64,000 nt of DNA. It comes from Lachnotalea glycerini (GTDB lineage: Bacteria; Bacillota; Clostridia; Lachnospirales; Lachnospiraceae). Location of the stretch: contig NZ_QICS01000013.1 of the NCBI RefSeq assembly GCF_003201285.1, positions 62,001-126,000 of the forward strand, read 5' to 3'. Of the stretch, positions 51,612-59,447 are shown one piece after another; the first letter of the stretch is position 1, and each line of letters starts with the position of its first letter. Both the position numbers and the translations under genes were made by a program. The notes below the pieces were generated by a model. It saw only the letters and a list, made by a program, of their open reading frames with translations. It had not been told where the DNA came from and did no database searches.

Positions 51612-52340
51612 ATGTCGAATAAGCTACCGTCTTATTTATGTGTATATAATCAATTGAAAGAAGAAATTTTGAACGGTAAATATAAGATTGGTGAAATGCT
51701 TCCAATTGAGAGTGAACTGGAAAAAATTTTTAATGTAAGCCGAATTACCATTCGAAAGGCAGTTAAAATGTTGAATCAAGATAAGCTGGTTCATGTAAAA
51801 CAAGGCTGTGGTACAATAGTACTTGATTATAAAGCCACTCAAAATCTTAACCATGTTGTATCTGTAACAGAAACCTTGCGTCAAAAGGGCTACGCCGTAA
51901 GAACCAAAAGCATGCACATTGATGTCATTTTGGCTCCTCCTGAAATTGCCAGTTGTCTTAAAATTGCTATAGGCGACAAGGTAGCACGTTTTCAAAGAAT
52001 TCAATTAGCGGATGAAAAGCCTATTGTAATTATGAAAAACTATGTACCAGAACATCTTGTGGTTGGCGTAAGCGAATATTGTAATAAATTCTTAGCTTTG
52101 TATCAATTCCTAGAGGACACCTATCAGATTAAAATTGATGGGGCATCTGATCGGATATTTGCTAAAAATGCTAGCTTTGAAGAGGCTCAAATGCTAGAGA
52201 TTGAAACAGGAGAAGCCCTTCTTTGTATTCAAAGAACCTGTTTGTTCGAAGGTAACCCTGTATGCTTGGATGATGTTGTTATTATTGGCAAACATTACGA
52301 ACTGACGACAAATATGAATGGACGATATCGAGGTGATTGA
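51612..52340 (+). CDS. GntR family regulator with UTRA effector domain (HutC type)
   Basis: 242 residues. The N-terminal winged helix (YNQLKEEILNGKYKIGEMLP, NVSRITIRKAVKMLNQDKLV, HVKQGCGTIV) is GntR-like; residues ~95-240 are a chorismate-lyase-fold UTRA domain (IGDKVARFQRIQLADEKPIV, ending LTTNMNGRYRGD). ATG follows GGGAGG. It lies 4 nt before the DeoC-like gene and probably controls it in response to a phosphorylated sugar. Confidence 0.9.
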   Translation: MSNKLPSYLCVYNQLKEEILNGKYKIGEMLPIESELEKIFNVSRITIRKAVKMLNQDKLVHVKQGCGTIVLDYKATQNLNHVVSVTETLRQKGYAVRTKSMHIDVILAPPEIASCLKIAIGDKVARFQRIQLADEKPIVIMKNYVPEHLVVGVSEYCNKFLALYQFLEDTYQIKIDGASDRIFAKNASFEEAQMLEIETGEALLCIQRTCLFEGNPVCLDDVVIIGKHYELTTNMNGRYRGD

Positions 52341-52344
52341 TCCA

Positions 52345-53037
52345 ATGAATCCTGATTTCCTTAGGAATTTAAACCGGCATATAGATATTAGCTGTGTACA
52401 TAGCACACACACACTGTCAGATATTAATGATATGATTTCCATTTCAAAAAAATATCAGTTTATCAGTGTCTTTGCAATGCCCTGTTATACTCCCTATCTC
52501 ATTTCTCAATTAAAGGAGGAACCTCTCATCAATGTAGGAGGAGTTGTTGGTTTTCCAACCGGATGTGACACGATAGCGTCTAAGGCCGCACAAGCAAAAG
52601 AGCTTGTGAATATGGGATGTAAGGAACTTGATATGGTTATGGCATATGGCCTTTTAAAGTCAAAGGACTACAACTATGTATCAGAGGATATTAAAGCTGT
52701 TGTTTCTGCCTGTAATGGGCACCCCGTTAAAGTTATTATTGAAACCTCTTATCTGAATGATTATGAAATCAGCAAGGCTTGTGAATTAGCCATTCAAGGC
52801 GGTGCTTCCTTTGTCAAGAGCGGAACAGGCTGGTCACCGAATCCCACAACAGTTCATGCCATCAAGATTATGAAAGAGGCGGTGGGCGAAAGAGCTTTGA
52901 TCAAAGCAGCCGGTGGTATCCGTACCCTGTCTGCCGTAAAAGAATTGGCGGAACTGGGATGTGAGAGATTTGGTATTGGCGTGGCCTCTGCTGTTTTGAT
53001 TATGAACGAAGCAAAAGGACTGAACACCTTTTCGTGA
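52345..53037 (+). CDS. Deoxyribose-phosphate aldolase-like protein (DeoC family)
   Basis: 230 residues, a DeoC-like TIM barrel. Acid-base Asp in KELDMVMAYG, Schiff-base Lys in SFVKSGTGWSP, second Lys in LIKAAGGIRTL. The usual TSTGF after the Lys is SGTGW here and the usual DMVINIG is DMVMAYG, so it belongs to a divergent DeoC branch whose substrate may not be deoxyribose 5-phosphate. The ATG at 52345 follows GAGGTGA, which lies inside the end of the regulator gene; an upstream ATG at 52318 is less likely. Confidence 0.85.
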   Translation: MNPDFLRNLNRHIDISCVHSTHTLSDINDMISISKKYQFISVFAMPCYTPYLISQLKEEPLINVGGVVGFPTGCDTIASKAAQAKELVNMGCKELDMVMAYGLLKSKDYNYVSEDIKAVVSACNGHPVKVIIETSYLNDYEISKACELAIQGGASFVKSGTGWSPNPTTVHAIKIMKEAVGERALIKAAGGIRTLSAVKELAELGCERFGIGVASAVLIMNEAKGLNTFS

Positions 53038-53066
53038 ACCGCCCTTTTGTTTACTGTAATATTTTA

Positions 53067-54122
53067 TTATAAAAGCACAACCGGCTTAATCAAATCTCTT
53101 GGCTTATCTTTCATCAGCATTAAGGCATCTTCCACCTTTTCAAAACCATTGAATTTATGAGTAATTAATTTACCTGTATCTAATTTACCTGTTTCCATTA
53201 AGGACACTAATTTCTCCATTCTAAGTCTTCCTCCAGGCATAAGACCTCCGGCTATTATTTTATGTCCCATACCGCAGCCCCATTCAGCACGAGGGATCTT
53301 CACATAATCACCCTCACCAAGATAATTTACATTTCCAATTCTTCCGCCTGGCTTTAGCATACGAATTGCCTGAGCAAACGTATCAACGTCTCCGCCTGCT
53401 ATAACAATCTTATCAACACCTTTTCCCTTTGTCTTTTCCATAATCTGTTCTACGATATCACCTTCACGGTAATTTATAATATCAGTTGCTCCATATTCCT
53501 TGGCTATCTGAATACAATTTGGTCTAGAACCAACTGCATAGATATGTGATGCACCTCGTAAAGCTGTACCTGCTACTGACATAAGACCTACTGGTCCAAT
53601 CCCAATTACAACAACCGAATCACCAAACTGAACATCCGCTAATTCAACGCCATGAAAGCCAGTCGGCACCATATCGGAAAGCATAGCTGCAGCGGCTAAA
53701 TCAATTCCCTCTGGCAAAAGAGCAAGATTTGCGTCTGCTTCATTTACATGAAATAATTCTCCAAAAACACCATCTTTGAAGTTTGAAAATTTCCATCCTG
53801 CAAGCATTCCTCCTGAATGCATCGAATAGCCTGCTTGTGCCTCAAGTGAACCCCAGTCAGGAGTTATAGCCGGAACAATTACTTTGTCACCCGGTTTAAA
53901 ATCCTTGACCATAGAACCAACTTCTACGATTTGTGCCACTGCCTCATGACCTAAAATCATATCATGACGATCTCCGATTGCTCCTGCCCAAACTGTATGT
54001 ACATCTGAAGTACATGGTGAGAGTGCCAGTGGCTTACAGATTGCATCAAGTGCACCACATGTTGGTGCTGCTTTCTCAATCCAACCAGTTTTTCCAATTC
54101 CTAACATTGCAAAGCCTTTCAT
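53067..54122 (-). CDS. Zinc-dependent NADP-type secondary alcohol dehydrogenase
   Basis: 351 residues, following clostridial and Thermoanaerobacter secondary alcohol dehydrogenases along its whole length. MKGFAMLGIGKTGWIEKAAP, zinc ligands Cys37 (SPCTSDVHTVW), His59 (LGHEA) and Asp150 (MLSDMVPTGFHG), and the nucleotide loop VIGIGPVGLMS with GSRP, where the Ser/Arg selects NADPH. It reduces ketones and aldehydes such as acetone or acetaldehyde. Convergent with the DeoC-like gene, whose family can release acetaldehyde. Confidence 0.92.
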   Translation of the reverse strand: MKGFAMLGIGKTGWIEKAAPTCGALDAICKPLALSPCTSDVHTVWAGAIGDRHDMILGHEAVAQIVEVGSMVKDFKPGDKVIVPAITPDWGSLEAQAGYSMHSGGMLAGWKFSNFKDGVFGELFHVNEADANLALLPEGIDLAAAAMLSDMVPTGFHGVELADVQFGDSVVVIGIGPVGLMSVAGTALRGASHIYAVGSRPNCIQIAKEYGATDIINYREGDIVEQIMEKTKGKGVDKIVIAGGDVDTFAQAIRMLKPGGRIGNVNYLGEGDYVKIPRAEWGCGMGHKIIAGGLMPGGRLRMEKLVSLMETGKLDTGKLITHKFNGFEKVEDALMLMKDKPRDLIKPVVLL

Positions 54123-54170
54123 ATCCTATCTCCTTTTCTATTTACATCGTTATTTTTTTGTCATAAATCT

Positions 54171-54199
54171 ATATTAACATATAATGTTTTTATAATCAA
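54171..54199 (-). promoter_or_regulatory. Promoter of the alcohol dehydrogenase gene
   Basis: On the minus strand TTGATT (complement of 54194-54199), 17 bp, TAATAT (complement of 54171-54176) with an upstream TG, about 45 nt before the ATG at 54122. Confidence 0.55.
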
Positions 54200-54305
54200 T
54201 TCTTGTCTTATTGTAATTATGTATAATCTTTTTAATATGATTTTATATGTTTTTTCTAATTTATGATTTATTCTATTATCTTTTAATTTTTTTAATATAA
54301 ATTTA

Positions 54306-54562
54306 TTGATTTGAGTGCAAAAGTGGTATAATAACTTTCAAGATATCAATCTAAATTTATGTTAAAAAAATATCATGATACTAGAATCAAAAGGTCATGT
54401 GTTTATTCTTGCATGAAAAAACATGACTTTGGAACCCAACATATCATTACATAGAGAAAGAGTAATTCATTTTATTAAAGGTTGATAGGATTAATACTAA
54501 AGCAGGTCAAAGAATTTTTACAAGCACCATGAAACACACGAAGCAATGAAAGGACATTTATA
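54306..54562 (+). promoter_or_regulatory. Promoter and long 5' leader of the DMT transporter gene
   Basis: TTGATT (54306-54311), 15 bp, TATAAT (54327-54332) would start RNA near 54339, leaving a ~220-nt leader before the ATG at 54563. The leader contains a stem of about 10 bp, AAGGTCATGT (54391-54400) with ACATGACTTT (54421-54430). It does not match a riboswitch class I know. Confidence 0.4.
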
Positions 54563-55477
54563 ATGAAAAGTAAAAATATCATCGGACATATCACCTCATT
54601 TTTAACAATTTTTATCTGGGGTACTACCTTTATCTCAACTAAAGTACTTTTGCAGGATTTTACACCTGTTGAAATTCTCATGATCCGTTTTCTGATGGGT
54701 TATATTGCATTGTGGCTCGTTTTTCCACATCATCTTAAGGTGATTAACCCAAAACAAAATATCTATTTTGCTGCAGCCGGTCTATGTGGAATAACTCTTT
54801 ATTATCTCTTTGAGAACATTGCACTGACTTATACTCTAGCTTCGAATGTTGGAATTATTGTATCCATATCACCCTTTGTTACAGCAATATTTAGCTGTAT
54901 TTTCCTAAAGGACAAGCGTCCTGGAATACGCTTTATTATAGGTTTTTTGATTGCAATGACTGGAATTTGTCTGATTAGCTTAAATGGCAGCAAATCTTTT
55001 GCTATTTCACCGATTGGAAATATTTTGGCTATTCTGGCTTCAATCATTTGGGCTGCTTATTCTACCTTAGTTAAAAAAATCAGTACCTTTGGCTATCATA
55101 TTATCCAAACAACAAGACTGACCTTCTTCTATGGTATATTGTTTATGCTGCCCTGCTGCTTTGTACTAGATTTTAATCTTCATGTTTCTCAATTTATGAG
55201 CATAACCAATTTTTTTAACCTTTTATTTCTGGGACTTGGAGCCTCCGCAATATGCTTCGTCACCTGGAGTTTTTCTGTTAAGACATTAGGAGTTGTTAAA
55301 ACGAGTGTTTATATTTATATGATACCTGTCATCAGTGTCATAGCTTCTGTTTTAATACTTCGTGAGCCTGTTACGTTAGTTTCCGTATTTGGTATTTCCC
55401 TTATCTTACTCGGCCTGTTCTTATCAGAAAGCAGTAAAAAGGAAACGGCTCCAAATTCCCCTCAGACTTCATGGTAA
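54563..55477 (+). CDS. DMT superfamily (EamA) transporter
   Basis: 304 residues, ten hydrophobic helices in two repeated EamA halves (TSFLTIFIWGTTFISTKVLL at the start; FAISPIGNILAILASIIWAA midway). The conserved Pro-rich ends (REPVTLVSVFGISLILLGLF) are typical of RhaT/YdcZ-like exporters of metabolites or amino acids. ATG follows AAAGGAC. Substrate unknown. Its 3' end overlaps the convergent DUF1284 gene by 16 nt. Confidence 0.9.
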   Translation: MKSKNIIGHITSFLTIFIWGTTFISTKVLLQDFTPVEILMIRFLMGYIALWLVFPHHLKVINPKQNIYFAAAGLCGITLYYLFENIALTYTLASNVGIIVSISPFVTAIFSCIFLKDKRPGIRFIIGFLIAMTGICLISLNGSKSFAISPIGNILAILASIIWAAYSTLVKKISTFGYHIIQTTRLTFFYGILFMLPCCFVLDFNLHVSQFMSITNFFNLLFLGLGASAICFVTWSFSVKTLGVVKTSVYIYMIPVISVIASVLILREPVTLVSVFGISLILLGLFLSESSKKETAPNSPQTSW

Positions 55478-55851
55478 AATTTTTTACATAGATTGTTCCA
55501 TTTGCAATCTTTACAAATCATGTCTCTTTTATTAACTGACAAGATATTTTGGAGTACTGCCCTTTCAAAATCTTTCCAATGAATGGTTATGCCGCTTTCC
55601 ACGGAGCAATATTGTAAAACTTTACTGTCATATACACTGACTTTATTTTGGTCTACACATTGATTATTCATTAAATAGTTAGGGCATTCACTGCAAATAT
55701 CATCACCATAGTCTATGACAGTAATAATCGGGTTCTTATTTAAAGCAGCCGATATATATTTCATATTTTCAACAAACGCATCACTATAGCCATTCCCGCA
55801 AAAATATTGCAGACACATTGCATGGTGTGCACGTATTTTATATTTTGGCAT
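55462..55851 (-). CDS. DUF1284 family protein
   Basis: 129 residues. MPKYKIRAHHAMCLQYFCGN is the family signature (RaHH..Cl..f.G.GYs), followed by paired cysteines ICSECPN, MICKDCKWNNLCKK that suggest an iron-sulfur or zinc site. Function unknown; found in many anaerobes. Stands alone. Confidence 0.88.
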   Translation of the reverse strand: MPKYKIRAHHAMCLQYFCGNGYSDAFVENMKYISAALNKNPIITVIDYGDDICSECPNYLMNNQCVDQNKVSVYDSKVLQYCSVESGITIHWKDFERAVLQNILSVNKRDMICKDCKWNNLCKKFYHEV

Positions 55852-56075
55852 ACCTTTTAACTCCTTTTAAAATTTTAATGCAAGACTAATCAAAGTTGTC
55901 ATTACTACTTTTGTATTTTAAAACATATCATTTCGATTGTCAACTTGTGTAATTATATTGGTTAACGTTTGAGTTTTAATAAAATATAATTGCAAGCTTA
56001 GATTGTTTACTTTAAAATTAATATGATATCCCAACTACATTAATATTAATAATTATGATAGGAAAGTGTGTTCTT

Positions 56076-56978
56076 ATGAAAAATGACCGTTTATTTGCAA
56101 TTACCTATACTTTAATTAATAAAAAGACTGTAACTGCTTCTGCCTTAGCCAAACAATTTGACGTTTCCGTCAGAACGATTTACAGAGATATTGATACACT
56201 ATCCGCCAATGGTATTCCCATTTACTGTACGCAGGGTAAGGGGGGTGGTATTTCCATTCTGGAGCATTATTCCATTGATAAAGCTCTCCTGTCCGATGCA
56301 GAGCAAAATCAGGTACTCATGGCACTTCAGGGTGCTAATATTACAGGCCAGCTTGATTTGGATAATTCCATTACTAAACTTGCTGGCCTGTTTCAAAAAA
56401 GTGCTGATAATTGGATTGAAATTGACTTTTCCGGCTGGGAGCAGAATGAGTCGGATAAAGAGCTTTTTTCTAAGATTCGGATTAGTATTCAAAATTCAAC
56501 TGCATTATCCTTTACCTATTATAATAATAAGGGCGTGCAGTCCAGACGCATTGTAGAGCCATATAAGCTGATTTTTAAAGGTACACACTGGTATTTATAT
56601 GCCTATTGCAGGACTCGAAATGATTATCGTTTTTTTAAATTAACTCGAATTGAAAATCTTCATGCCTTAAATGATGATATATTTTGTAAGAAAAATAGTG
56701 TTCCTGCTTCCTCAGATTATGATTCCTCCTTAACTCAGAGCATCTTACTGCACCTGCGCATTGACCAGTCAATGGCATTTCGTGTTTATGATGAATTTAG
56801 AAATGCAACGATTGTACAAGAAGGCAATACATTCTCTGTAAAAGCTCTCATACCGGATACCCCTTGGCTTATCAACTATCTTCTTGGATTTGGAAACGCG
56901 CTTGAAATTATAGAACCTGATGACTTTAGAGAAGAATTTAAAAGTAAGGTGGAAGAAATTTTAAAGCAATATTTATAA
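56076..56978 (+). CDS. YafY-type transcriptional regulator (HTH plus WYL domain)
   Basis: 300 residues. An N-terminal HTH_11 helix-turn-helix (TASALAKQFDVSVRTIYRDI), then the WYL effector domain (LKTKGTHWYLYAYCRTRNDY approx, residues ~140-230) and a C-terminal extension. The ATG at 56076 is preferred to one at 56055 because AGGAAAG precedes it. WYL domains bind nucleic acids or small ligands. Followed 66 nt later by a GyrI-like ligand-binding protein, probably one transcription unit. Confidence 0.88.
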   Translation: MKNDRLFAITYTLINKKTVTASALAKQFDVSVRTIYRDIDTLSANGIPIYCTQGKGGGISILEHYSIDKALLSDAEQNQVLMALQGANITGQLDLDNSITKLAGLFQKSADNWIEIDFSGWEQNESDKELFSKIRISIQNSTALSFTYYNNKGVQSRRIVEPYKLIFKGTHWYLYAYCRTRNDYRFFKLTRIENLHALNDDIFCKKNSVPASSDYDSSLTQSILLHLRIDQSMAFRVYDEFRNATIVQEGNTFSVKALIPDTPWLINYLLGFGNALEIIEPDDFREEFKSKVEEILKQYL

Positions 56979-57044
56979 TATGACAAACAGTTGTCAAGTT
57001 TCTTCTGTTATCCTTTCTTTATCAAAGAAAGAGAGGTATTTAAT

Positions 57045-57500
57045 ATGAATTATGAAATTGTTCAATTGGAAGAAAAAATAGTGGTAGGTCTAACTGCTCG
57101 TACCAAAAATTCAGATACTGAAATGCCAATGATCATTGGTGGCTTATGGAATCGTTTTTATCAGGATGGTGTATATTTCAAAATAGCAGATAAGGTAAAC
57201 GAAAAAGCACTTGGAATCTATTCAGATTATGAATTGGATGAACATGGTGAATATTCTGTAACCGTTGCCTGTGAAGTAAGACAAGCTTCGAACATTCCAG
57301 ATGCAACGATAACCAGAATAATCCCTGCTGGTAAATATGCTAAATTCATTGTACACGGTCATGTGCAAAAAGCTGTATCTGATTTCTGGAATGAATTTTG
57401 GCAGATGGATTTAAACAGAAGCTATCAATATGATTTTGAAGAATATCAAAACAGCGATATGGAAAATGCAGAAATACACATTTATATTTCATTAAAATAA
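57045..57500 (+). CDS. GyrI-like small-molecule-binding domain protein
   Basis: 151 residues. Starts MNYEIVQLEEKIVVGLTART, then WNRFYQDGVYFKIADKV, YSVTVACEVRQ and a C-terminal DFEEYQNSDMENAEIHIYIS. This is the SOUL/GyrI-like AraC effector-binding fold, which binds amphipathic drugs. The ATG at 57045 follows AGAGAGG; an in-frame ATG at 56991 is less likely. It may be a drug-binding partner of the preceding WYL regulator. Confidence 0.85.
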   Translation: MNYEIVQLEEKIVVGLTARTKNSDTEMPMIIGGLWNRFYQDGVYFKIADKVNEKALGIYSDYELDEHGEYSVTVACEVRQASNIPDATITRIIPAGKYAKFIVHGHVQKAVSDFWNEFWQMDLNRSYQYDFEEYQNSDMENAEIHIYISLK

Positions 57501-57516
57501 TAAATGCTGAAAATAT

Positions 57517-57557
57517 AGTATCAGCACAAAAAGTCGAACATTTTCTGTGCTGATACT
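57517..57557. terminator. Bidirectional terminator between the GyrI-like and antiporter genes
   Basis: A perfect 12-bp stem, AGTATCAGCACA (57517-57528) with TGTGCTGATACT (57546-57557), between convergent genes. Confidence 0.75.
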
Positions 57558-57592
57558 TTAAATCAAACTTTTATTCACGTAATCTAAGCTTG

Positions 57593-58777
57593 CTACACAG
57601 TCTTATTTATTACAATTTCTCCTGACTTTTCCAGGGCAAATTTAGCAGCAATAGGACCAATGATAGAATAAATAAAGGTAGAGCATAATATGATGACTCT
57701 AATCTGCGCCGCATAATCGGGTACCATTTTACTGGCTACTACAATTAAACCTAATGCAACTCCCGCCTGTGGCATTAAAGTGGGGCCTAAATATTTGCAT
57801 ATCTTGTCCTCTTGCTTGGTAAGCTTACCACCAAGCCAAGCTCCAAACACTTTGCCTGCGACACGCAGTACAACATATAAGATTCCAATCATACCAATAG
57901 CCGGAAGCGCTGCTATTTCAAAACCTGCACCCGAAATTACGAAGAAAATCATAAAGATTGCAGGTGTAAAATGATCCACAATCTTGACTACTCCATCTGT
58001 CTCAGCATAAATATTAACAAGAACTGCTCCTAATGTCATACAAGCAAGTAATGCCGAGCCATGAAAATATTCGGCCATCCAATAGGTTAGTAATACCACT
58101 GCTATGATAATACATTCTCTGTTCGATGTTTTTTTAAACCAACGAAAGATTAATTTCATAAACAGGCTTGTAACCAGACCTATGATGAATGATATCATAA
58201 TTTCAGCAACAGGACTCAAAATTGATATAAGAATATTGGTGTTTAGATTAGAAGACATCATTTTTACTATTGTTGTAGCAAAGCCAAAACCGATTAATGC
58301 CACCGCATCATCGATCGCTACGACACTCAGCAGTAGAGAGGTTAACGGACCTTTCGCTTTATACTGATTAATAACCATGATTGTTTGTGCCGGAGCCGTT
58401 GCCGCAGCAATTGCACCTAACATTATCGATAATTTAACATCAAATCCGCAGATAATTAATACAATGGTAACAATAATAACTGCTCCCATAGCTTCACTAA
58501 TTGCTATTATGATTGGCGCAATACCAACTTTTCTATAATAGTTTAAATTGAATTCACAACCAATCGAAAAAGCAATGAAAGCGAGAGCAATGTCAGATAT
58601 GACTCCAAACCCGTCTACCATGCTGCTTGGAATTAAATTAAGCAAGGATGGTCCAAGTACAAGTCCTGCAATAAGATAACCAGTAACATTTGGAAATTTT
58701 AAAAATTTTGCCAGTCTGCCAAATAATAAGCCTGTTAATAACATAAGTGCCGTTTCCACTATAATTCTATTTTCCAC
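57593..58777 (-). CDS. CPA2-family cation:proton antiporter
   Basis: 394 residues, about 12-13 membrane helices. It starts ETALMLLTGLLFGRLAKFLK, with GYLIAGLVLGPSLLNLIPS and the conserved AIDDAVALIGFGF, whose Asp pair is the ion site in the CPA antiporters. It has no RCK/TrkA nucleotide-binding tail; instead it overlaps by 11 nt a gene for a PII-like protein, which may be its regulator. Likely exchanges Na+ or K+ for H+. Confidence 0.9.
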   Translation of the reverse strand: MENRIIVETALMLLTGLLFGRLAKFLKFPNVTGYLIAGLVLGPSLLNLIPSSMVDGFGVISDIALAFIAFSIGCEFNLNYYRKVGIAPIIIAISEAMGAVIIVTIVLIICGFDVKLSIMLGAIAAATAPAQTIMVINQYKAKGPLTSLLLSVVAIDDAVALIGFGFATTIVKMMSSNLNTNILISILSPVAEIMISFIIGLVTSLFMKLIFRWFKKTSNRECIIIAVVLLTYWMAEYFHGSALLACMTLGAVLVNIYAETDGVVKIVDHFTPAIFMIFFVISGAGFEIAALPAIGMIGILYVVLRVAGKVFGAWLGGKLTKQEDKICKYLGPTLMPQAGVALGLIVVASKMVPDYAAQIRVIILCSTFIYSIIGPIAAKFALEKSGEIVINKTV

Positions 58778-59120
58778 TTTTGTATATTCCTTTCACAAAA
58801 TCTATTGGCACACTAAATACAATCCCTGTATCCTTTTTTGAAAGATCTCCAACAACTGATTCAATTGCTTCCACTGCGCCCTCTAACTGATTGTCCTCAA
58901 TCACAGTTAAAATCAGATTGCTTTTTTCTCTTTCTGGATATAAAAAAGCTCTGATAGAACCTAAAAACGGAATTTCATCATTATCATGCTTATTGCATAA
59001 TATTCTTGCCATACCCGCACTGTCAACAACTGTAGCGCCATTAATATTTCGTTTGACAAATTCCATTAATAATTCATCTAGTTTTTCTGTTTTGTTTAAA
59101 ACCAAAAATAATACTTTCAT
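58767..59120 (-). CDS. PII-like signalling protein linked to the antiporter
   Basis: 117 residues. A ferredoxin-like plan with MKVLFLVLNKTEKLDELLME at the start and LILTVIEDNQLEGAVEAIES, then the PII-type ending GIVFSVPIDFVKGI. A central segment stands where PII proteins hold the T-loop. It has no uridylylated T-loop tyrosine signature. The overlap with the antiporter gene suggests it senses a nucleotide or metabolite and gates the transporter, as SbtB-type proteins do for bicarbonate transport; this is inference. Confidence 0.7.
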   Translation of the reverse strand: MKVLFLVLNKTEKLDELLMEFVKRNINGATVVDSAGMARILCNKHDNDEIPFLGSIRAFLYPEREKSNLILTVIEDNQLEGAVEAIESVVGDLSKKDTGIVFSVPIDFVKGIYKSGK

Positions 59121-59447
59121 TGGATTCTTTCACCCTTTCTTTCATATATAATTTACTTGACAATAGATGCAAAAGATAATCTTTGCATCTACCCTTTCTA
59201 TTTATTTTACTCCTCTGATTTTTAAATTGCAAATTTGGGTTTGTATCTATTTAAATACATTTATTATCATAACAAAACTAACAAAAGTATCTCACACACT
59301 GATTAGTATCATGTAAATCGGAAAATTTTAAAATACAACAAAAGCATTCCATAATGTATCAGTGATTTCACTTACACAATACGGAATGCTTTATTTATTT
59401 CAATATAGTTTTCTCTTCCCCATAATTTTCTCATATTAAATGAGCGA
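59121..59447. terminator. Intergenic region with the terminator of the DUF6055 gene
   Basis: A 10-bp stem, AAAGCATTCC (59341-59350) with GGAATGCTTT (59383-59392), followed on the minus strand by TTTTGTTG, ends the leftward... DUF6055 gene whose stop lies at 59448. The remaining ~220 bp up to the PII-like gene are AT-rich and presumably hold its promoter; no gene is seen. Confidence 0.7.
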
